Part shown: positions 1 to 8,692 of the stretch, piece after piece | Position numbering within the stretch: the first letter of the stretch is position 1 | How the letters are laid out: each line of letters begins with the position of its first letter | DNA from: Bacteroides sp. | GTDB lineage: Bacteria; Bacteroidota; Bacteroidia; Bacteroidales; Bacteroidaceae | Direction of reading: 5' to 3' | NCBI GenBank assembly: GCA_023665805.1 | Contig: JAMPDJ010000014.1 | Coordinates: 1-64,000 of the forward strand | Length of the DNA: 64,000 nt | Translations under genes and position numbers: made by a program | Notes under the pieces: generated by a model | Database searches by the model: none | What the model was told of the DNA's origin: nothing | Seen by the model: only the letters and a program-made list of their open reading frames with translations

Positions 1-1
1 T

Positions 2-243
2 GAAATAGAACTCTCTACGTCAGCCATTTCCATTATTACAAACAAGGTTAACCAGACTGCCCAAGAATGGCAGAATCGCCCTTTGGATATTGTTTATCTT
101 ATAGTCTGGATGGACGGTATCGTCTTCAAGGTACGGGATAACGGCAAGATCATAACCAAGACTGTTTATCTTTGTGTAGGACTGAAACAGAATGCCTGAA
201 GGAAGTTCTTGACATGTGGGTAGGCAAATCGGAAAGTTCTTAA
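2..243 (+). pseudogene. IS256-family transposase fragment, frameshifted and truncated
   Basis: Read in frame from base 2, the sequence gives the middle of a mutator-type (IS256) transposase: EWQNRPLDIVY, then WMDGIVFKVRDNGKI, where the Asp is the first DDE catalytic residue, then YLCVGLKQNA and a stop at 197-199. Shifting frame at about 190-196 continues the homology as LKEVLDMWVGKSESS, which ends at a stop at 241-243. The 5' part lies outside the window, and the 3' half of the transposase (remaining catalytic residues) is missing. It is therefore a dead remnant. An 85-codon open frame on the opposite strand (20-277) is its shadow. Confidence 0.75.
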
Positions 244-476
244 TAGTCACCTTTTTATTTCTCTGCAACAACAACACTTATTGTGCCGGAAAGGTTCTTC
301 TTTGTTCTTAACAAACATTGATTTTAGCTTTGCGTACCCAAAAAATCAGGGTATGCAAATTTACAAATAATTACTTACCTGGTAGTTATATTTTTACTGC
401 TTTTTGAGTGACGAAGTCAGGAGAAAGAAGGAGGAAAAATCTCAAATGAGCATTTTCCTTACAGGGATTCGTCTTT

Positions 477-583
477 GGCCACGGCGTTGTCACGCTCTCA
501 ACAATAGTATTGTCGTAACCACGACAATACTATTGTTGAGGTCACGTCAATACTATGATCGGGATGCCGACATTACCATGGAC
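477..583. repeat. palindrome array 1 (15-bp palindrome every 23 bp)
   Basis: Units related to GACAATANTATTGTC start at 477 (degenerate), 500, 523, 546 and, weaker (11 of 15 matches), 569. The start-to-start distance is exactly 23 bp each time, with 8-bp spacers of unrelated sequence. Units 500 and 523 plus flanks also form a perfect 20-bp inverted repeat (497-516 with 521-540, 4-nt loop). Related arrays are at 39020-39103 and 58424-58507. Function unknown. Confidence 0.8.
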
Positions 584-660
584 GAAAACGCACCATCATC
601 CGGATGGCTTCTTTCCAATGATTTGGGGATGCCACGAAAATGAAATACTGCAAATGCAGC

Positions 661-701
661 AAGCCCGACTGCCGTTCCCACACAGAACCGCAATCGGGCT
701 T
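661..701. other. hairpin downstream of trpS
   Basis: AAGCCCGA (661-668) pairs with TCGGGCTT (694-701), and the inner bases GTTC/GAAC extend the stem. There is no T-run on either side, so it is only a possible transcription end or RNA-stabilising structure for trpS, whose stop codon is about 100 bp away. Confidence 0.4.
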
Positions 702-806
702 TACATATCATATATCGCGCGGCAAGCACCATGAGCCAATCAAGCCTTGCGCTCACGACATGACAACGGGGCATCGCACAACCGTCCCCCACTCCGCGCG
801 ATGCGC

Positions 807-1913
807 TCACTTGGAGGCAGCGTAACGCTTGGCCTGCTCGGCAATCAGTTCGGCATCGTCAAAATAATTTATCTTCATGGCACGGCGAACCTCTTCCATC
901 GTCTCCATGGCAGCCTGCCGGGCACGCTCGCATCCCTTGCGCAGGATTTCATAGATTGCAGGAATATCCTTCTGCAACTCCAGACGGCGTTCGCGTATGG
1001 GAGTGAGGCGATCATTCAGCACATTGTACAGGAACTTCTTGCAAGTGCCGTCACCCAAACCGCCACGTGTGTAGTGCGCCTTCAGTTCATCCAGATTCTG
1101 ATATTCGGGCATGAACCTGGCAAAGTCCTCGTCAGTGCAAAATGCATCAAGGTAGGTGAAGACGGTATTCCCCTCCAAATGGCCGGGCTGCTCTATATGT
1201 ATATGCTCCGGGTCGGTGTACATGCTGTTCACCTTCTTCTTCAGTTCCTTGGCGGTATCGCTCAAGTAAATGCAATTGCCCAACGACTTGGACATCTTGG
1301 CCTTGCCATCGATCCCCGGCAGACGAAGACAGGCTGCATTGCCCGGAAGCATGATTCCGGGTTCTACCAAGGTGTCACCATAGATGCCATTGAAGCGGCG
1401 CACAATCTCGCGAGTTTGTTCCAGCATAGGTTCCTGATCCTGTCCGGCAGGCACTACGGTAGCCTTGAACAAGGTTATGTCCGCAGCCTGGCTGACGGGA
1501 TATGTGAAAAAGCCAACAGGAATGCTGTCTCCGGAAAAACTTCGCATCTGTACCTCACTCTTTACCGTGGGATTGCGCTGAAGACGAGAAACCGACACCA
1601 GATCCATGAAATAGAACGTCAGTTCGCATAATTCAGGTATCTGGCTCTGAATGAAGATAGTTACCTTCTCCGGATCCAATCCGCAAGCAAGATAGTCCAA
1701 GGCGACCTCAATGACGTTCTGCCTGACCTTTTCCGGGTTGTCCATATTGTCGGTCAAGGCCTGGGCATCGGCGATGAACACATACATTTGATCATAGTTG
1801 CCCTCATTCTGCAATTCCACCCTGCGGCGAAGACTGCCTACATAGTGACCTATATGCAAACGTCCCGTAGGCCTGTCACCGGTAAGTATAATCCTTTTTT
1901 TAGATTCCATCAT
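807..1913 (-). CDS. trpS: tryptophanyl-tRNA synthetase
   Basis: Class I aminoacyl-tRNA synthetase that charges tRNA-Trp in the cytoplasm. The 368-residue protein has the HIGH signature (HIGH, residues 20-23, in [12 protein letters not shown]) and KMSKS at residues 206-210 ([10 protein letters not shown]). The length is normal for bacterial TrpS. Two Met codons stand at the start and the second is equally possible. It follows the ompA-like gene on the same strand, but a strong hairpin (1995-2030) separates them, so it probably has its own promoter in 1914-1990, where I could not see a clear one. Convergent or empty sequence lies downstream. Confidence 0.97.
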   Translation of the reverse strand: MMESKKRIILTGDRPTGRLHIGHYVGSLRRRVELQNEGNYDQMYVFIADAQALTDNMDNPEKVRQNVIEVALDYLACGLDPEKVTIFIQSQIPELCELTFYFMDLVSVSRLQRNPTVKSEVQMRSFSGDSIPVGFFTYPVSQAADITLFKATVVPAGQDQEPMLEQTREIVRRFNGIYGDTLVEPGIMLPGNAACLRLPGIDGKAKMSKSLGNCIYLSDTAKELKKKVNSMYTDPEHIHIEQPGHLEGNTVFTYLDAFCTDEDFARFMPEYQNLDELKAHYTRGGLGDGTCKKFLYNVLNDRLTPIRERRLELQKDIPAIYEILRKGCERARQAAMETMEEVRRAMKINYFDDAELIAEQAKRYAASK

Positions 1914-1994
1914 TTCTATTATTGAATACTTTGGTTTAATCTATGCATTCCCTTAACGGGGAGGTTCCTGTGCCATCCATTTACGGGAAACAAC

Positions 1995-2030
1995 AAAGAA
2001 AGGGAGCAATATACATCGCTCCCCTTCTTT
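1995..2030 (-). terminator. terminator after the OmpA-like gene
   Basis: On the minus strand, a 12-13 bp stem (AAAGAAGGGGAGC pairing with GCTCCCTTTCTTT) closes an approximately 10-nt loop about 30 bp past the stop codon of the ompA-like gene. The T-rich 3' arm is followed by TGTTGTTT. It fits an intrinsic terminator. Confidence 0.7.
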
Positions 2031-2060
2031 GATATAGAATAAATATGAATATGTCGCGTG

Positions 2061-3194
2061 TTACTTGATGCTTACGATAGCACGACGGTTGTAAGAGATG
2101 GGAGACAACTCCTTAACACCGCCCTTACCTACAACTTCAATCTTGTTCTTGTCCATGCCCATCTTAACGATTTCATCGGCAACAGCCTGTGCACGACGCT
2201 CGGACAACTTCTGGTTGTAAGCTGCGCTGCCAGTCTTGGAGTCAGCGTAACCTGTTACAACGATAGTCTTGTCGTTGGCCTTGGCATATTCTACAAGCTC
2301 CTTCACGTTAACCAAGTCCTTCTTGGAAGCGATACGGCTCTTATTGATGTTGAAGAACACAGAAGACTTTGAAGAGTTGATTTCAGTAACCTTGCTTGTA
2401 GCCTCGGGGCACTTGTGATCTCTGATCATCTTCTGCAGACGTGCATTCTCAGCCTGCTGGTCAGCCAAAGAAGCGTTCAATGCATCCAACTGAGCCTTGT
2501 TCATTGCCATGATGGCATCTACGTCGGGAGCGTTGTCCCAACCCACTTTACCGAGGTTGAAACCGCAACCTACACTCCAACCTACCTGCAGATCATAGCT
2601 ACCATTGGAATTGCCATCGTAGCCATTATCGTAGCAATCAGCATAGATATCTACATTGATATGAAAACGCTTTGTCACGTTGAAGGTGTTCAACCAGCCA
2701 CCACCGAGAACAGGACTGTCTGTAGAAGTGCTGCAGTTGCGTCCCCAACCCATGCTTGCGTACAAAGTAGTGTTCCATACGCGGGGCTTGTAGCCGGCAA
2801 ACAGGTTGTGCAGGTTCAACATAGGCTGGAAGCGCAAACCAACCTGATTGTACAGGGGGTTCAGGCTCTTGTTGTCAAAATTCACCTGACGCGCATCGGC
2901 TGCCACGAACTTGAGGCGAGCACCGACAGCAGGAGTAATCCACTTACCTACGCTAACATCGAACCCCCAGTTGCCTCTTGTCAAAGAGAATGGATTGGCA
3001 CCTACGCCCATGCCTGATTCCTGGCCAGAGTAGTTGCTGATGAAATCAGCACCAAAATCAATGAACCAATTATCCCAGAAGCCGTTGGTCACAACCTTAT
3101 GCTTATGAGTTGGGATCTCCGTAGAAGTGTTCTCTTGAGCATAAGTCCCGAGAGACATGCCGGCGACAGCCAGCAGAAGCATCATCTTCTTCAT
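2061..3194 (-). CDS. OmpA-family outer membrane protein
   Basis: The 377-residue protein has a Sec signal peptide (basic MKK start, hydrophobic core, likely cleavage after GTYA, about residue 19). The Gly- and aromatic-rich middle (about 25-215) looks like a small outer membrane beta-barrel. A short coiled segment follows (ALNASLADQQAENARLQ), and then a C-terminal OmpA-like peptidoglycan-binding domain (about 268-377) with the ending LSERRAQAVADEIV...NRRA. It probably anchors the outer membrane to the cell wall. It has its own promoter-like box and its own terminator, as expected for an abundant protein. Neighbours trpS and mutL are functionally unrelated. Confidence 0.9.
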   Translation of the reverse strand: MKKMMLLLAVAGMSLGTYAQENTSTEIPTHKHKVVTNGFWDNWFIDFGADFISNYSGQESGMGVGANPFSLTRGNWGFDVSVGKWITPAVGARLKFVAADARQVNFDNKSLNPLYNQVGLRFQPMLNLHNLFAGYKPRVWNTTLYASMGWGRNCSTSTDSPVLGGGWLNTFNVTKRFHINVDIYADCYDNGYDGNSNGSYDLQVGWSVGCGFNLGKVGWDNAPDVDAIMAMNKAQLDALNASLADQQAENARLQKMIRDHKCPEATSKVTEINSSKSSVFFNINKSRIASKKDLVNVKELVEYAKANDKTIVVTGYADSKTGSAAYNQKLSERRAQAVADEIVKMGMDKNKIEVVGKGGVKELSPISYNRRAIVSIK

Positions 3195-3275
3195 AATTCT
3201 TTACATTTAATTAAATAATCACTATTTGTATATTCTCTGTACCTATGTAATATAGTTTCTATTGTTTTTGCAGCA

Positions 3276-3283
3276 CAAAAGTA
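3276..3283 (-). promoter_or_regulatory. Bacteroidetes -7 box for the OmpA-like gene
   Basis: The minus strand reads TACTTTTG, matching TAnnTTTG. This would give a leader of about 75 nt, AT-rich, before the start codon at 3194. No exact TTTG lies 19-21 nt upstream. Confidence 0.5.
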
Positions 3284-3359
3284 CGGAAATTTATACACAT
3301 AAGGACGTTTTTGTCTAAAAATAAACAAGTAGAGACTTAAAAAGGGTTTATTTGTTCAG

Positions 3360-5288
3360 TCAAGAGAACATTTTGAGGATATTTGCCTGTTTCAGCAGGG
3401 CCATTGTCACTTTACCATCCGGTGTGAGATTGGGATTACTGCTTTTGAATAAATCCGACATAAGCACATCCATCTCCTGTTGCGTCAGCACCTGACCTTC
3501 CACGATAGCCGCTGCCTTGGCCAAGGACAATGCGATACGGTGCCTGTAATCCGCCATCACCGGCTGCCCACCTTGACGTACGGAATCCACGATATTCTTT
3601 ACCAGCACCTGCGGAACCAGTCCCTCTATCCCGGATGGCAATCCGTTTATGGAGTAACTGCCACCGCCAATAGACTCCAAGTCAAAGCCAAGATGACGGA
3701 CATCGTCTATTATCTCTTCCAAAATCTGAGCATCCGAGAGAGGAAGCGTAAGCAACTCGGGGAACAACAGTCCCTGAGTCACGTTCTCCTGCCTGTCCAT
3801 TTGCGACATATACTTATCATATAGTATACGCACGTGAGCACGATGCTGATCAATAATCATCAGACCGGAACGCGCAGCCGAGATGATGTACTGGCCTTTG
3901 AATTGGAAATGCTGACTACCTACCTCCTCTTCCTCTACAGGAACATCTGCCTCAAACATGTCCATCTGTCGCTCCGACCGCACTGCTGTTTGCGGGGCAA
4001 GTTGGCCATAAAGCCTCGTCCAATCAGCAGCAGACGCCTTGGAACGTGCAGTAGGGAAACTGCCTACATGGCTTTTAGAAGAAACCTCATCAACAGGATT
4101 GCCGTCGCCAGCGGAGCGAAAAGACATGGGACCATCAGCAGAGAATGCAAAATCGTTGCCATGCGGAGCACTTTCGGAAGCAGCAAAGGGATTGTAAGAA
4201 GTGTCGACAGTGACTTTGGGTGGGGCCACGCTATTGCGCGAAATGTCCATCACCGGTATCTCTGTTGTTTGGGCATTGTCGAAATCTATCGTCGGAACGG
4301 CATAGAATTTTCCGAGAGACTCACGTATTCCGGCATTTATTATCTGCCATATAGCAGGTTCGTTCTCGAATTTCACCTCAGTCTTAGTTGGACTGATATT
4401 GACATCTATGTTTGCCGGATCTATGGTCAGATACAAGAAAAAAGGTATCTGCTCGCCTTCAGGTATCAAACCATTGAAAGCCTCGGCCACCGCCTTAGCA
4501 AAATAGGCATGACGCATATAGCGTCCGTTCACAAAAAAGTATTGATGGACACCTTTCTTGCGGGAAGATTCCGGACGCCCGACGAAGCCGGCAATGTTCA
4601 CCAAAGTGGTATTGACATCCACCGCCACAAGTTCATCCCCCAATTTCTTTCCGAACACGTCCACTATACGACGACGCAAATTAGAGGCCATCAGACGCAT
4701 AGAAGGAGTACCATCAACAGTCAGGCTGAAGGACACGGAGTAATTCACAAGGGCAATGCGTTCAAATTCCTGCATTATATTATTCAACTCCGTATGATTG
4801 GACTTGAGGAATTTGCGACGTGCAGGGATATTAAAGAAAAGGTTGCGCACTTCAAAGTTAGCCCCAACGGCGCAGACACAAGGTTCCTGCCCTAAAACCT
4901 TGCCTCCCTCAATTTCCAAACGCGTGCCTAATTCCGAATCCAAAGTCCGCGTTTGCAATGTAACCTGCGCCACAGCCACGATGGAAGGCAAGGCTTCGCC
5001 ACGAAAGCCCATGGTCCGAAGGGTGAATAGATCCTCGGCACAAGTTATCTTGCTGGTAGCATGACGTTCAAAAGCCAAACGGGCATCCGTCTCGCTCATT
5101 CCCTTGCCATCGTCTATCACTTGAATACAGGTGCGCCCGGCATCCTGCACATACACATCTATGTTTCCTGCCCCGGCATCCACGGCATTCTCCACCAACT
5201 CCTTTATCACAGAAGCCGGACGCTGGATCACCTCCCCGGCAGCTATCTGGTTGGCCACCGAGTCGGGTAAAAGGTGTACTATATCCAA
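3360..5288 (-). CDS. mutL: DNA mismatch repair protein MutL
   Basis: GHKL ATPase that couples MutS mismatch recognition to strand removal. The N-terminal ATPase motifs are complete: ELVENAVDAGA (residues 30-40), DDGKGM (59-64), HATSKI and GFRGEAL (94-100). A long variable linker rich in Ser/Ala follows (about 330-440), then the C-terminal dimerisation domain. The metal-endonuclease motif usually written DQHAxxE is DQHRAHVRILYD here (from residue 480), and the usual CPHGRP motif appears as NLTPDGKV, so nicking activity looks absent. Length 642 is typical for Bacteroidales. It sits at the end of the guaB-PPIase-OstA gene run. Confidence 0.97.
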   Translation of the reverse strand: MDIVHLLPDSVANQIAAGEVIQRPASVIKELVENAVDAGAGNIDVYVQDAGRTCIQVIDDGKGMSETDARLAFERHATSKITCAEDLFTLRTMGFRGEALPSIVAVAQVTLQTRTLDSELGTRLEIEGGKVLGQEPCVCAVGANFEVRNLFFNIPARRKFLKSNHTELNNIMQEFERIALVNYSVSFSLTVDGTPSMRLMASNLRRRIVDVFGKKLGDELVAVDVNTTLVNIAGFVGRPESSRKKGVHQYFFVNGRYMRHAYFAKAVAEAFNGLIPEGEQIPFFLYLTIDPANIDVNISPTKTEVKFENEPAIWQIINAGIRESLGKFYAVPTIDFDNAQTTEIPVMDISRNSVAPPKVTVDTSYNPFAASESAPHGNDFAFSADGPMSFRSAGDGNPVDEVSSKSHVGSFPTARSKASAADWTRLYGQLAPQTAVRSERQMDMFEADVPVEEEEVGSQHFQFKGQYIISAARSGLMIIDQHRAHVRILYDKYMSQMDRQENVTQGLLFPELLTLPLSDAQILEEIIDDVRHLGFDLESIGGGSYSINGLPSGIEGLVPQVLVKNIVDSVRQGGQPVMADYRHRIALSLAKAAAIVEGQVLTQQEMDVLMSDLFKSSNPNLTPDGKVTMALLKQANILKMFS

Positions 5289-5366
5289 ATCAGCAGTACG
5301 TTAATGAATGTTTGTACATTACAGTATTGTTTTAGGCACACCAATACAGCGCGCCAAGGCAACACA

Positions 5367-5672
5367 TCAGAAATGATAATCTCCAGTCAGCAGAAACCGC
5401 CACAGCATGAGCAGCAGTATAACGACTACCAAAACGACCGGCCATTTGAAATTTCTGCCCCATCCGCCTTCGGCATAAAGTTGGGTGCGAGGAGTAAACT
5501 GTGAGAATTTACCCCGGAATCTGTCCCGGGTATAGTCCTCGGGTACGGACGGCAATTCACCCTGCTCACGTTTTACCTCATTTACCAACTTGTCCAGTTT
5601 CTCCTTACGTTCGTCAGTATAAATACTAACTCGGCGAAACTTCCTGGGTTCCCTGGCTTTGAACATTCCCAT
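5367..5672 (-). CDS. small membrane protein of unknown function
   Basis: 101 residues. The N-terminal 75 are charged, with many Arg/Lys/Glu; one strongly hydrophobic helix follows (about residues 77-94, WPVVLVVVILLLMLW) and a short tail. This predicts a single-pass inner membrane protein with most of its mass on the N-terminal side. Its start overlaps the end of the OstA-like gene by 47 bp, so the two are translationally linked. I recall small proteins of this kind between ostA-like genes and mutL in Bacteroidales. No function can be assigned. Confidence 0.75.
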   Translation of the reverse strand: MGMFKAREPRKFRRVSIYTDERKEKLDKLVNEVKREQGELPSVPEDYTRDRFRGKFSQFTPRTQLYAEGGWGRNFKWPVVLVVVILLLMLWRFLLTGDYHF

Positions 5673-7293
5673 GGTTCTTGTCTATTTGATTTAACTTCTG
5701 CAAAGGCACTTTTCGCTGCACGCTTTTCTTCAACTCCGTACCCTGATTCTTTCCACGCCAGACAAAAATATCGGCAGGACTGAGCGGACGCACATAGTCG
5801 AACCAGTGGAAATTCTCCAAATAACGCATATCTGCCGGAATCATGGGGACGGGATAAAACGTGCCTGTAGCTGCAGGCATCCATATTTTCTTCATCTTCC
5901 TGTTATCGCCCATAAACATTTTCATCTCCGTGCTCTCTATATGGTTCATGGCCACCATCAGGCTGTCGTCATCCAAAGGAAAGTAATTAACTATGGCATT
6001 GCCTATGACGTGGGTCATCTGCAGTTCGCCATCGCGCAGATAAGAATGCATTTCATGCCCGGATATCTGATTGAAATGTATGCTATCCATGCGTTCGCAT
6101 GACAGCGTCTGCCTAAGCACGTACACACTGTCCACAGTACTGTCGTTCATGAAAGCCTGTATCTCCTCTCCCAACAACTGGTTATGTCCCATCCACACGA
6201 TAGGGTCCTTGTACATGATCATCATGGAATCACGCGTAAGGTAAACGAGGGAATCGCATACCCCCTGCAAATCATTGCGGAACATACGCACATGATTATA
6301 GGCATGCATAGTGCGATAGACGGAGTCTGTTCCTATATCAAATGTGAACAATTTCAGACTGTCGGCATGCATATACATCGTGTCTGTTCCTTGGGAGAAA
6401 TCCAACATGCAAGCAGAGTCTGTCACAAGACTATACCCGGTCTTGTCGTTGTAGTACAGATAATTGCCTGTCATGGCATTCCTATTGACGACATCCGTAA
6501 AAATCACATCCATGAAAGCCTCGCCTACAGAATCCACGCTATTCCAACGGATACTGTCGCCAACAATCTTCTTGCCGTTATTGCTCAGTTCGCTCCTGTT
6601 CAGCAGCGTAACCGTATTTGTTTCCGAATCCAAATATCCCAGTTCTGTATACACATGGCACCCCCCATCGTCTATGGTACTGGGGCCCTTGGCTATAGAC
6701 AAGGCCGTGGCCGTATTATAATATAATGTATCGGTCAGCAATGTCGTACGGGTCTGCTGTGGAGGAGGCGGGCTGACCAGATGAACGTTGAAATTGAACA
6801 CCGCCATCTTGGTTTCAGGGCGATATTCCCCCCAATCCGAAGTCATGTCATTCTCAGGTGTTATCAGACGCCCACCCTCAAAAAAATACCCCACATTATA
6901 TAGGCGGTCATAATCCAGGGAATCCGTATATAACGTTGTAGTTCCATGAACCAACACCACATTGTTGCGAACATGCGCCAACTTCTCCATGCCATCGTAA
7001 TTGAGCACATCGCCAGTCAGGCTAAGCGTATCACCTTGGACCATACGTACATTACCATAAGCATCCAGACTGTTTGACCGCTCGTAAAACAAGGCACTGT
7101 CACAGTACATCAGTATATCATCATGCCTGAAACTGACATTGCCGACCAATATCTGAGCCTCGGTCTTGATGTCGGCATCATGATACAAACGGTCAGAGTG
7201 CAAAAGGTAAATTCTGCTCTCATTCTGCGCCCATACCGACACAGATGCCAATATGCACGCCCACATGCACGCTATGAAGGCAACTTTATTCAA
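5626..7293 (-). CDS. OstA-like (LptA/LptD N-domain) periplasmic protein
   Basis: The 555-residue exported protein has a signal peptide (about 1-22, ending SVWAQ). The rest consists of repeated short beta-strand units with the pattern D.L.Y......A...GNV.M..GD...TGD.L.YD, which is typical of the OstA/LptA beta-jellyroll fold that carries lipopolysaccharide across the periplasm. Repeats run over about residues 25-450. The tail (about 470-555) is polar and basic. There is no clear outer-membrane barrel, so it is more like an LptA or an OstA-like accessory than full LptD. It lies between two periplasmic PPIases upstream and mutL downstream, and overlaps the small membrane gene. Confidence 0.85.
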   Translation of the reverse strand: MNKVAFIACMWACILASVSVWAQNESRIYLLHSDRLYHDADIKTEAQILVGNVSFRHDDILMYCDSALFYERSNSLDAYGNVRMVQGDTLSLTGDVLNYDGMEKLAHVRNNVVLVHGTTTLYTDSLDYDRLYNVGYFFEGGRLITPENDMTSDWGEYRPETKMAVFNFNVHLVSPPPPQQTRTTLLTDTLYYNTATALSIAKGPSTIDDGGCHVYTELGYLDSETNTVTLLNRSELSNNGKKIVGDSIRWNSVDSVGEAFMDVIFTDVVNRNAMTGNYLYYNDKTGYSLVTDSACMLDFSQGTDTMYMHADSLKLFTFDIGTDSVYRTMHAYNHVRMFRNDLQGVCDSLVYLTRDSMMIMYKDPIVWMGHNQLLGEEIQAFMNDSTVDSVYVLRQTLSCERMDSIHFNQISGHEMHSYLRDGELQMTHVIGNAIVNYFPLDDDSLMVAMNHIESTEMKMFMGDNRKMKKIWMPAATGTFYPVPMIPADMRYLENFHWFDYVRPLSPADIFVWRGKNQGTELKKSVQRKVPLQKLNQIDKNHGNVQSQGTQEVSPS

Positions 7294-7333
7294 AATACGG
7301 CTTTGAATCTATGTGCTCGTAGACACATGAGCT

Positions 7334-8683
7334 TTAGTGGCGTCCCCATCCGGGATACTTGAACTCACACTCGCCCCAACCTTGTTTGATACGCACATAT
7401 GTGCTCTTCTGCTTCTCACGTATCCACTTCTCTATGAACTCCTCGCTCTTCTCCTCCTCCACGGCACGCTTCAGGATCTGAAAGTCCTCCGTAATGGAAG
7501 CACGGTGAGCCGGGATACGGTTCTTCAACTTAACGATGGCACAAACTTCACGTCCGCGCTTGTCTATCATTGTAAAGGGTTTGGAAATATTGCCGACGGT
7601 CATTGTGTCCACCACCCGAGCCAGTTCTCCTGGCAGTTCGCCCATCTCGAAACGGGTAGTACGCTCTTGAGTCTCCTGTTTGGTATTCACCATAACACCG
7701 CGATTATTACGTGTATCCTTGTCATCGGAGATTTCCTGTGCGCCTATATCAAAAGTGAACTTACCTTCCCTGATATCCATGGCTATGGAATCCAGACGGG
7801 CCAGACACGCATCCACGTTCTTACGGTCTACCTCAGGGCGACGCAAGATATGGCGTACCTTCACCCTGTCGCCAAGTTTATCTATCAACTGTATGATATG
7901 GAAACCAAATTCGCTCTGCACCACCTTGCTGACCTTGCGAGAATCGGTCAGCGAAAAGGCCACATTGGCAAAGGCGGGATCCAATTCCGACTTGCCATAA
8001 TAGTCCATTTCACCTCCCTGACGAGCAGAACCTTCGTCCTGACTGAACATGCGAGCCAAAGCCGAAAAGCTGGTCTCGCCGCTGGTAATACGGTCCGACC
8101 AAGCCCTCAACTGTTCCTTGACACGTTCGATTTCCTCGCGCGTAATCCGCGGATGCTGTACCAATATCTGTACTTCCACCTGCGTAGGGATAAAAGGAAG
8201 ACTGTCCTCGGGCACACCTTGATAATGGCGGCGTACCTCTGCCGGTGTAACCTTGATATCCTTTGTGAGTGTCTTGCGGACCTCATTGGTTAGCATCTGG
8301 TTGCGGAACTGTTCAAACAATTCCTCCCTTATCTGAGACATCGGCATGCGCATGTATTCCTCCAGCTTTTCACGACTGCCAGCCATCATCACCTTACGGT
8401 TGATGTCTTCCTCAACATAGTTGTTCACCTCGCTGTCGCTAACCCTTATGCTGTCCAACTCTGCCTGATGCAAAAAGAGTTTCTGTACTGCCAGCTGCTC
8501 GGGAATAACACAATATGGATTGCCCTTGATATTACTGCCGTAGTCGTTGCGAATGCGTTCCACATCGGACCGCAGGATAGCATCATCTCCCACTACCCAT
8601 ATAACCTCGTCCGCAACATCATTTTGAGCAAAGGCTGCCAATCCAGTGATGGCGGCAAAAGCCAAACATACCAATTTTCTCAT
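7334..8683 (-). CDS. SurA-like periplasmic peptidyl-prolyl isomerase
   Basis: The 449-residue protein has a signal peptide (about 1-19, ...AAFAQ), an N-terminal chaperone segment (about 25-165) and two parvulin (PpiC) domains. The first, about residues 168-275, contains VEVQILVQHPR, GGEMDYYGKSELDPAFANVAFSL and SEFGFHIIQL. The second, about 276-385, starts VRHILRRP and is degenerate, lacking the GG-x-GW region. The layout is that of SurA, the outer membrane protein folding chaperone. It starts 9 bp after the stop of the upstream PPIase gene, and the OstA-like gene follows, so an outer membrane biogenesis role fits. Confidence 0.9.
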   Translation of the reverse strand: MRKLVCLAFAAITGLAAFAQNDVADEVIWVVGDDAILRSDVERIRNDYGSNIKGNPYCVIPEQLAVQKLFLHQAELDSIRVSDSEVNNYVEEDINRKVMMAGSREKLEEYMRMPMSQIREELFEQFRNQMLTNEVRKTLTKDIKVTPAEVRRHYQGVPEDSLPFIPTQVEVQILVQHPRITREEIERVKEQLRAWSDRITSGETSFSALARMFSQDEGSARQGGEMDYYGKSELDPAFANVAFSLTDSRKVSKVVQSEFGFHIIQLIDKLGDRVKVRHILRRPEVDRKNVDACLARLDSIAMDIREGKFTFDIGAQEISDDKDTRNNRGVMVNTKQETQERTTRFEMGELPGELARVVDTMTVGNISKPFTMIDKRGREVCAIVKLKNRIPAHRASITEDFQILKRAVEEEKSEEFIEKWIREKQKSTYVRIKQGWGECEFKYPGWGRH

Positions 8684-8692
8684 CTGTCTTTA

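Larger units (their letters stand above)
244..806. other. gene-free stretch downstream of trpS
   Basis: I see no credible gene here. It holds palindrome array 1 (477-583) and a hairpin (661-701). Short open frames in it have no recognisable protein features. Confidence 0.5.

Noticed and set aside
20..277. 85-codon minus-strand gene at the window edge
   Set aside because: It is the shadow of the IS256 transposase remnant, which has clear homology on the plus strand.
477..583. CRISPR array
   Set aside because: The repeat is 15 bp, the spacer only 8 bp, the repeat units vary, and no cas gene is present.
747..1631. Long plus-strand open frame opposite trpS
   Set aside because: Antisense to a certain gene; His/Gln/Leu-rich translation with no motif. 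Similar long antisense frames opposite mutL (3834-4895), tig (16685-18157) and mutA (41991-43187) were dropped for the same reason.
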